DNA from: Hyaloperonospora brassicae
Lineage: Eukaryota > Oomycota > Peronosporomycetes > Peronosporales > Peronosporaceae
Reading direction: 5' to 3'
Assembly: GCA_947650285.1 (NCBI GenBank)
Contig: CANTFL010001426.1
Coordinates: 62,001-126,000, forward strand
Length of the DNA stretch: 64,000 nucleotides
The translations under genes and the position numbers were made by a program. This document shows, one piece after another, positions 57,701 through 64,000 of this stretch (positions are counted from its first letter, which is position 1; every line of letters starts with the position of its first letter). Under the pieces are notes generated by a model. That model did no database searches. It saw nothing but the letters and a program-made list of their open reading frames with translations, and had not been told where the DNA came from.

Positions 57701-59571
57701 TCACGGTAAGTCGTGACTTTTACTGGCCACACCAGTATCAGTTTGTTCGCAAATACATACGTGCTTACGAGGTTTGTCAACGGGTGAAGCCTACTCCTTC
57801 ATCCCGTGCACCATTACAGCCTCTACCGGTCCCGGCAGAGTGCTGGCAGTCAGTTTCAATGGACTTCGTCTTCGGTTTTCCCGAAGACGCTCACAAGAAT
57901 AATGGTATTCTTGTGTTTGTTGACCGATTTAGCAAGATGGTGCATCTTGCTGCAGTCCCTGAGTCGATCAAGGCTCAAGGTTGTGCTTGTGTCTTTCTTC
58001 ACACGGTCTTTAGACTCCACGGGTTACCCCCGTGAACTCGTATCCGACCGTGACCCTCGGTTCACGGCGGCATTTTGGAAAACCGTGTTCCGTTCTCTCG
58101 GAACACGATTGAAGATGTCTACTTCTGACCATCCCGAAACAGATGGTCGGACGGAACGTGCGAACCGTGTCCTCGAAGGGATCCTTTGAGGGTATGTCCG
58201 CTCGTTTTCGAGTTGGAGCGAATTCCTTCCAATGGTGGAATTCGCCATCAATAATTCGGTGCATGCTTCCACATAGCACACACCATTTACGTGAATGGCT
58301 TACGCCATCCACGTGGTCCCGCCCTTCTAGAGTGTGACTCTTGGTAAAGGGGGAGGGACTCGCTCGAGCAAAAACCGTTTTGGCTCTTGCTCATCATGTG
58401 TCGACGCTAACATCGTCACGTATGATGCCGATGTCGATCAAGTCGACATCGATGAAGAAGATCACCTCAGTAATAGCGGCGACGCTATTATTGACTCGGA
58501 TGATGATGACGATGCTGGTATATTCAGCATCGTCAACGATTATGCCAGCGAGGAAGAAGACAACCTCGCTGAAGAAGAGAACAATCTCTTAGCAGTGCGC
58601 ACTAAGCGCACTGAAAGACAAAACAACGAGTCAGCAGAGAACTTCCTGCTGACTCGAGAAGAGGTAGTCCGTTTCGTTCAGGACTCCATCGCAAATGCGG
58701 TGGACCGCCAGGAACGGAACGCAGACAAGAATGGAAGAGCAAATGTTCTTTCATTTAAAGTTAATGACCTAGTACTACTGTCTACGGTAAACTTACCTGG
58801 ACATGCAGTCACTAGTGTCGGCAGTAGTAAACTACTGCCGAAATACATCGGGTTATTTCGAGTGTTGCATCGCAAGGGCAATGCATACACGATTGAATTG
58901 CTACGCAGGATGCGTGCGCATCCTACGTTTTACGTGGGGCGACTCAGGCCGTACTGTCAGTACGAGCCTTCTTCTTCCGATGAAGATAGCCCCCACGTTC
59001 AAGAGCATCCATGAAGTTCTTGTGTTCGCACTCCAGACGATCCGTCTGGTCGCGAAGATAAGATACATCGGAACTCAACCGAGATATCTCCCCGCGAGCT
59101 GTCGCCAGCTCGCCGAATAGGGAGCGGACATCCCGCTCGACCTGAAGCTGCGCTGTGGTGTAATCGGCGCGGTCGCTCGCCCGATCAGCCTCGCGATCCT
59201 TGCGATTATTCCGCACGGTATCAGTCAAAGCGAGCGCCGATCGCGCTCGTGCTTCAAGTCATCGCGCAATTTATCGATTGCGCGATCCATCTCGTAAGGG
59301 TCGAGATGGTGAGCCGAATCATCTGGAGGAGGTCTTTCCTCCTCCACCACATCCATTGGTGGATGCTCACGGTGGTCAACGCTTTCTAGTGGAGCGTATC
59401 TTGAACCACCGTGACGATTCAGGATCAAGGACGAGCTACCTCGTATAGTGGCGGGGGTATCCACCCTCTTGGAACAGCTGGGAGTCCCGCTCTCAGCTGT
59501 TGATGGATGTTGAAGGTCTCGTCCGCCAGTATGACGAGACTTATCCGATGAGTCCTCGGGCCCATTGCTAA
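54681..59571 (+). pseudogene. A2 pro-pol, broken
   Basis: Protease (LVDCGASNNFVRR; VILGLPWLRRYE) has a TAG at 55010-55012 and a TGA at 55391-55393. The linker and RT are open at 55466-56563, ending just past the FNDVFVHS position: the YFDD box reads CFNDV here, so the catalytic site is changed. RNase H (56627-57286) stops at a TAG where A1 has Glu. A 1-nt deletion near 57692 breaks the integrase. The integrase core and GPF/chromodomain part (58334-59014, then to the TAA at 59569-59571) continue in other frames, with TAG replacing Gln in the chromodomain (YLV-stop-WRGYPP). All domains recognisable; not functional. Confidence 0.85.
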
Positions 59572-60547
59572 ACACGTGCCCTAGGCGCTTGTAGACGGAT
59601 TGCAAGTTTGCAATCGCGTCACGCATCTCCTCCGAGATATGTGCCCTTCCCCAGTACGAACTTAGGGAATACACGTCCCTATGTGCACGCTGCGAGTTGT
59701 CAACACAACTCGCACAAGGGTATTCCCATGTGAGGCAAGGAATGCCTGCCTCGCTCGACAAATAGTGCAAGCGGTACCTGGCACCGGTTGGCGTTCGCTT
59801 TTCGAACCTGAGGCGTGTCGCCTCAAGTTTCTTGAGCCACCCTTCTCGTCCAAATTTCTTTACGTTTTGGACGAACGCGTTCCACGCAGCCAAAAGCGAG
59901 GATTTGTCACGCTTTTGACTGCTGTTGTACCATCGATGTCTAAGGAAGACATCGAGATAAAAGTCTTCTTTAGCGCGAAAGTTGCTCACGCTGGGATCCT
60001 TACCGTGAAGCTCAGTCGCATCGAATAAGGGTATTCGATGGTGTTGGCTTGTCTCGTGAGACAAGCCATTGATGAGCCGTTCGGGCAAACGCCACGGCTT
60101 CAGCTCATCACGCTTCACGGTGGTACCTTTGTTGGTACCACGATTGTCAGTATGACGATGGGTTGCACCATCGTCAGGTCGCTCGTGCGAAGGAGCACGA
60201 GCTGACTTCGGTGATGAGCAAACATACTCATCACTAGATTCGTCATCACTGCCGAACAGACTGTGTTGCAACTCACGAGTCCGTTCATTCGGCAGTGGCC
60301 TTGGCGAACACTGAGGCGTCGCCGGTGATCGAGACGCCTCTGCAGCATTGCCCGAGTCAGGCACGTCTGACTCGCCAGAGTAGATGACCTCAATGTCGGG
60401 GTCATCATGCGCACGCGGTGCTGTACCGCGTGCACCTGCAGCACCTCTTGCTGCAGTCGAAGAACGAGCAGCAGACGACGAATCGTCTGCCGCAGATTCT
60501 GGCACAGGCACAGACTCTGTGTGCCTTGAGTCACCCCGCATGGACAT
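58944..60547 (-). pseudogene. A2 antisense ORF, nearly intact
   Basis: Start ATG at 60547, 128 bp inside the 3' LTR, then open for 440 codons to 59225. One missing base near 59233 shifts the last ~94 codons (to 58944) into another frame; A1 has the extra base. The ancestral product would be about 530 residues: acidic Ser/Ala-rich N-terminus, a conserved basic middle (KPWRLPERLINGLS; FLRHRWYN; GREGWLKKLEATRLRFEK; CASCVDNSQR) and a long coiled-coil C-terminus ([20 protein letters not shown]). No zinc knuckle, protease, signal peptide or membrane segment. The last 628 bp overlap pol on the other strand. Confidence 0.82.
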
Positions 60548-60663
60548 GTTAACTATGCGAGGTCAGGTTGAGTTATGAACGGACCCAACAAGTGCTCCCC
60601 GTCCCAATGGTGCCCAACGGGTGGCCGCCATATTTTTGATAGTCACACGGTGACTATCAGTTA

Positions 60664-60675
60664 AGGGGGGGGTGA
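60664..60675 (+). other. A2 polypurine tract
   Basis: AGGGGGGGGTGA-like G-run directly before the 3' LTR. Confidence 0.7.
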
Positions 60676-61066
60676 TGTAACAGGGCAGCCTGTTACATGG
60701 AAATTGTCATTCGAGAGATAATGACAATAAAGAATATTAAGTTGAATATTCTTTGAACAATATCACCGATAATGGTGACATTGATGGGTCGACCAAAGAG
60801 TCTGCTCATTGGTTGATATCTTGACTATATCAACCCACCAATCGCCGCAGGACGCGCGCAATGAGTGGTGACGAGACGTCGTCATACATTCAGTTATATT
60901 AGGATAATTAAGTTAAGTCAAACAAAGAGATAGTGGTTAAAGACTTAATTATATTAATATAACAGTTTTACTTTTCCCTTATCTACGCTTCCTCGTTTGC
61001 CTCATGTACGCTTGTCGGGGCACCGATACCCTTGCATAAGTTCACGCAAGGGTGTGCCCCGTTACA
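60676..61066 (+). repeat. A2 3' LTR
   Basis: 391 bp, TGTAACAGGG to CCCCGTTACA. It differs from the 5' LTR at clustered positions; e.g. the second hairpin has a CATT/AATG stem here and a CACTTT/AAAGTG stem in the 5' LTR. Confidence 0.93.
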
Positions 61067-61529
61067 CCGGTGGCCACGTCGACACAATTGACAAACGGTC
61101 TCGAGTCAATAGGTGCTTCCCACTCGGATAACGGATGTCAGCTATAACGCTTGTTAGAGTTGTATACATCCGAGCGCTGATCAGCTGTGCATTGCAAGGG
61201 CACTGCGAGTGGTGAACCGCGGCAGCTGAGTTTATAATTTCGGTTTGGTGACGGTTTGTTACGATAGTGCCAGGAGGAGAAAGTGGACTAAAGCAAGTTA
61301 GAGTATAGGACATCGTCTTAACGTGTATGTAGAGAGCTAGCGTGCACTAGTTTAGTCGTAAAGCGTATTCGGTAGCGTTTAATTGTACATGCGTTAGTAC
61401 GCAGGTTGCGTGGCAATGACTGACAATAGAAAAGGCTGCGATCACCCTGACTCGTTCGTGCCGGGTAGTCGATCAGATCCATTGGTTCCACCATGCAAAG
61501 GTCTCAGCTCGAGCGCTTTAGAGGCGAAT
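61067..61529 (-). repeat. inverted duplication, right arm
   Basis: Reverse complement of 39557-40020 with roughly 85-90% identity by eye. It is bounded by the A2 LTR on the left and the B2 LTR on the right, so both elements inserted at or recombined at its edges. Confidence 0.85.
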
Positions 61530-62048
61530 TGTAGCGGAGCTACACAGCACCTTAAGTCAGAGAAAGACTTATCGCTCAATGAGCAACTTTGGTTCAACGA
61601 ACCCGACTCAAAGAGTCAACAGCTCTACGAGCAGATTTGGTTCTACGAACCCTACTCAGAGAGTCAACAGCTCAGAGAGCTTACGGTACCTGTTCCAGGG
61701 GGACCAAACGATTCAAGAGAATCACAGCACAGAGTGCTCTATAGAAGCTTCCTTTTCAGGCGTTGCTAGCTCTTCCGATCAAGAAGCCTCGTAAGGCACG
61801 TTTCTTATGTTGATCAAAATGGGAACTGAATTTTATTTCTTCATTTAAACTGAAAGAACACCTTAGAACAACGTATTTAACCTGCCCTAAATAACCTCTT
61901 AAAAGATCTTGCAATCAATTGATGACAGACACCAGTCTTCAACAATTGATACGCTCACTGTGTTCTAATATTACCTTATAGGGTACCCCCCTCTCGTGTG
62001 TGCACCACACCTATCGTCGGCTACCAGCCGACGTGTAACTCCGTTACA
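61530..62048 (-). repeat. B2 3' LTR
   Basis: TGTAGCGG to CCGTTACA on the plus strand, 519 bp; reverse orientation of B1 LTRs. Confidence 0.92.
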
Positions 62049-62062
62049 CCCTCCCCCACCAG
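62049..62062 (-). other. B2 polypurine tract
   Basis: GGTGGGGGAGGG on the minus strand next to the LTR, as in B1. Confidence 0.75.
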
Positions 62063-62155
62063 ACTGACGTTACCACAAAACGTCAATCGAACTTTTCCTC
62101 GAAGAGGACGGTGTGTGTGCGCTCTAACCTCACAATTTGCAAAACACGAAACACC

Positions 62156-63460
62156 ATGGCATCGCCACCTTACGAGTCCCCGACTCTCTCTTCTTACCTC
62201 GGCATTAATGTGGAGGAGGACTATGGTAGTGATACCGATGTCCGTGGTGAAGAACGGACAATGTCCAACTCACCAGTGCAAGATGCATCGCCTCATACTG
62301 CACCAAACCCATTTGCCGAGCGTAGTGAGACCACCGCGTTAGAAACCCAGCATCATGCAACAGATGCAGGTGAACACATCATCACCAACCCGCTCGATGA
62401 GCAACAAGAGTTGGTAATCCAACAAGAGGAGAGCGCTCAGCGCCGTATGCAGCTTTCTGCAGACCTTGAGGGTCGTCGTGGCTATCAGTTCACGCCACTC
62501 AATGTGGAAGAGCGTATACGCCAAACGACAGGTCGTTCCCTGGCAACGTGGGCCATTGGCGCTGAGCCGACATCTTCTGATGAAGTGGCGAGCCGACAGG
62601 CACTTCGTGAGAGGTACCTGCAACCCCACTTGACGACTCTAAGTCAATACAAGTTGCGACTTGACACGCAAGCACGGGGTGCACCGGTGCCACCGATGAG
62701 GGGTATACCCATCCTCTTATTCGCAGGCGAATCTCCGGAGGAGGAGGAGGACAACACTTTTGTGCGCTGGGTGCACCGGAAAAGTCACCTCAGCAGCATG
62801 CTAGCTCTCAGAGCAAGTGCCAATGTGGCAGATGTTCGTCTCGAACGAAAGATTCGGTATGACTATGCCAAGCTTAAGGCCAGAGGCCAATTGCGATTTC
62901 GCACCCGCTATGCTCCGGCTGTGCCGATGGAAGTGGGAGTTGGTCAAGCGGAACCAAACTACCCACCTGCTTCCACCACTATTGGTGGGAAGCGATATCG
63001 GTCGAAGGATGACCCCTGCCACGATGTTCAAAAACATCAACGGCGTATGGGCAATCCTGCCGAAGGGGTACCTCAAATTCCCACGAGTTCTCCGACTCCG
63101 GGTACCCTCGCCACTTTACCAGATACTGATATTGACCCTGACGACGACGTCGTTTCAGGAGTCGTTCCACATGGAACTGGCGGTTCCCTTGCTCATCGAG
63201 CAGCGTCGGAGGTGGTCGGTATACCGAAGGAGGAGCACGAGAAGGTTATTCTCGAGCTGAGTGGTCTCCGTGAGACGTTGGGTCAGACCCAGAGTGCGTT
63301 CGACGCAATGCGAGCCCGTGTTCGGGCGTTGGAGTTGGGCCAAGCCCGGATGGAGGCTCAGCTTGACCTCCTGATACGGATTCAGCAAACGATGGCAAAT
63401 CCAACCTACCCGGCGCAAGCGCCTCCAAGTTCACGTGGGACGGACCCCGATACGGCTTAA
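62156..63460 (+). CDS. B2 antisense ORF, intact
   Basis: 434 residues from an ATG in a strong context (ACACCATGG), 108 bp inside the 3' LTR, to a TAA at 63458-63460. No stop or frameshift. N-terminal ~90 residues acidic and Ser/Pro-rich; residues ~75-250 conserved with B1 (RRMQLSADLEGRRGYQFTPL; QTTGR; LRERYLQPHLTTLSQYKLRL; FVRWVHRKSHL; RKIRYDYAKLKARGQLRFRT). A Pro/Thr/Asp-rich linker follows, then a helical C-terminus with heptads (EEHEKVILELSGLRETLG; MRARVRALELGQARMEAQLD). No known domain, signal peptide or membrane span. The last 482 bp are antisense to the pol tail. Unknown function; an accessory or structural protein is possible. Confidence 0.8.
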   Translation: MASPPYESPTLSSYLGINVEEDYGSDTDVRGEERTMSNSPVQDASPHTAPNPFAERSETTALETQHHATDAGEHIITNPLDEQQELVIQQEESAQRRMQLSADLEGRRGYQFTPLNVEERIRQTTGRSLATWAIGAEPTSSDEVASRQALRERYLQPHLTTLSQYKLRLDTQARGAPVPPMRGIPILLFAGESPEEEEDNTFVRWVHRKSHLSSMLALRASANVADVRLERKIRYDYAKLKARGQLRFRTRYAPAVPMEVGVGQAEPNYPPASTTIGGKRYRSKDDPCHDVQKHQRRMGNPAEGVPQIPTSSPTPGTLATLPDTDIDPDDDVVSGVVPHGTGGSLAHRAASEVVGIPKEEHEKVILELSGLRETLGQTQSAFDAMRARVRALELGQARMEAQLDLLIRIQQTMANPTYPAQAPPSSRGTDPDTA

Positions 63461-64000
63461 GCATGCCAACGTAGAACACGGGGTGTGTGCGCAGTTTGCG
63501 CGGAAGGTTGAGCGTATACGCAAGTCCCTTCTTTGCGACGACCGTAAAGGGTCCAATGAAGCGCGGGCGCAACTTCGTCTTGAAGACGGCGGATACTACA
63601 TTTGTAGGTAGGTTTTTAGCATTGAGTAGAACTTGGTCTCCGACCTTATAACGTTCAATACAACCTCTGCCTTTGGCATCTGCTTGTTCCTTCTGCTTAT
63701 CTTGGCTATCAGCCAGTGCGTCACGCACATGTCGTAAGACATTCAATCGCGTTGCGAGAAACTCGCTTACCTGTTTTTGAACAGTAGCAGGGCTGATACC
63801 AGCAAGCCGATCGGCAACTCCTCCCCCACCAAGCCCTGAACCACGTAGTGGTAGCGTCAACGGAACGCGAGGGTGTGTGAGACCGTTCACGCAGAACGGG
63901 GTGTAGCCGGTGGAGGCATGCACAGCGTTATTCAACGCAAACTCAACGACAGGGAGCATCGAGCTCCAACGCTTAGGTGTTTCAGCGCAAACGCTGCGCA
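62979..64000 (-). pseudogene. B2 integrase C-terminus, GPF module and chromodomain (partial)
   Basis: Continues from beyond the window. VEFALNNAVHASTGYTPF is the end of the integrase core; VGDQVLLNAKNL and RFIGPFTVVAKKGLAYTLNL are the GPF module; NLPRKLRTHPVFYVGMLKPY follows. After a TAG at 63246-63248, the same frame resumes in the chromodomain (QYQYLVKWRGYPESENSWEF) and ends at 62979. Unlike family A, it runs through the junction after the core (HPRVPLTLPLRGSGLGGGG) in one frame. Confidence 0.82.

Larger units (their letters stand above)
53090..61066 (+). mobile_element. A2: family A chromodomain Ty3/Gypsy element, probable recombinant
   Basis: 7.98 kb on the plus strand with the same order as A1: LTR, PBS, gag, frameshift signal, protease, linker, RT-RNase H-integrase, GPF, chromodomain, antisense ORF (minus), PPT, LTR. 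The flanks GCAGG and CCGGT do not match. The left neighbour is an S33 gene fragment; the right neighbour is an arm of an inverted duplication. The two LTRs differ in a way not expected of one insertion. Coding parts have several stops and 1-nt deletions. Confidence 0.9.
61530..64000 (-). mobile_element. B2: family B element, 3' part, truncated by the window end
   Basis: Minus-strand element: 3' LTR 61530-62048, PPT, antisense ORF on the plus strand (62156-63460) and integrase C-terminus/chromodomain on the minus strand from 64000 down to 62979. It interrupts the right arm of the inverted duplication (preceding bases CGAAT). Confidence 0.9.

Noticed and set aside
59225..60547. Antisense ORF as an env-like gene
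   Set aside because: No signal peptide, membrane segment or cleavage-site pattern, and it lies on the wrong strand for a spliced env; kept as an unknown antisense ORF.

Overview
The window looks like repeat-dense DNA from an oomycete, probably a Phytophthora or downy mildew (Peronosporales). Three signs support this: a secreted S33-type hydrolase with a short GT-AG intron, a GC-rich two-gene island set in AT-rich repeats, and the repeat set itself (chromodomain Ty3/Gypsy elements, a FAR1/MULE transposase, a pogo-type DNA transposon). The organism call is inference.

Layout. 1-5.9 kb: one host gene, the S33 hydrolase (minus strand, 72-nt intron). 5.9-8.5 kb: a pogo/Tc1-type transposon bounded by TA and 21-bp inverted repeats; its transposase has two introns and is broken by a 176-bp (TC)n tract. 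10.4-31 kb: a nest of old LTR elements. Decayed family A copies A3 and A4 lie on the minus strand, and family B copy B1 (22823-30714, target duplication TGTAT) sits inside an A4-type LTR. 31-39 kb: A1, the best preserved family A element (31064-39054, target duplication AGGGA). 40.6-43 kb: gene island with an ArfGAP-like gene and a convergent NTF2-like gene. 43.6-45.9 kb: a FAR1/MULE transposase pseudogene split by two solo LTRs of different families. 46-52 kb: AT-rich, no gene recognised, one further solo LTR. 53-61 kb: A2, a second family A element whose flanks and LTRs do not match, so probably a recombinant. 61.5-64 kb: the 3' part of a second family B element, B2, running off the window.

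How the elements work. Families A and B are chromoviral Gypsy elements: LTR, PBS, gag, protease, RT, RNase H, integrase, GPF module, chromodomain, PPT, LTR. Both also carry a long ORF on the opposite strand. It starts 108-135 bp inside the 3' LTR and runs tail-to-tail into the pol chromodomain region. The overlap is 482 bp in both B copies and 628-629 bp in both A copies, always in the same codon phase. Gag and protease are joined by a slippery heptamer plus hairpin.

The most unusual signal is in family A. LTRs, gag, protease, pol and the antisense ORF consist largely of back-to-back perfect hairpins with 6-11 bp stems and short loops. Arms differ between copies in a compensating way, including at synonymous codon positions. 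I did not see this in the host genes of the same window, and only weakly in family B.
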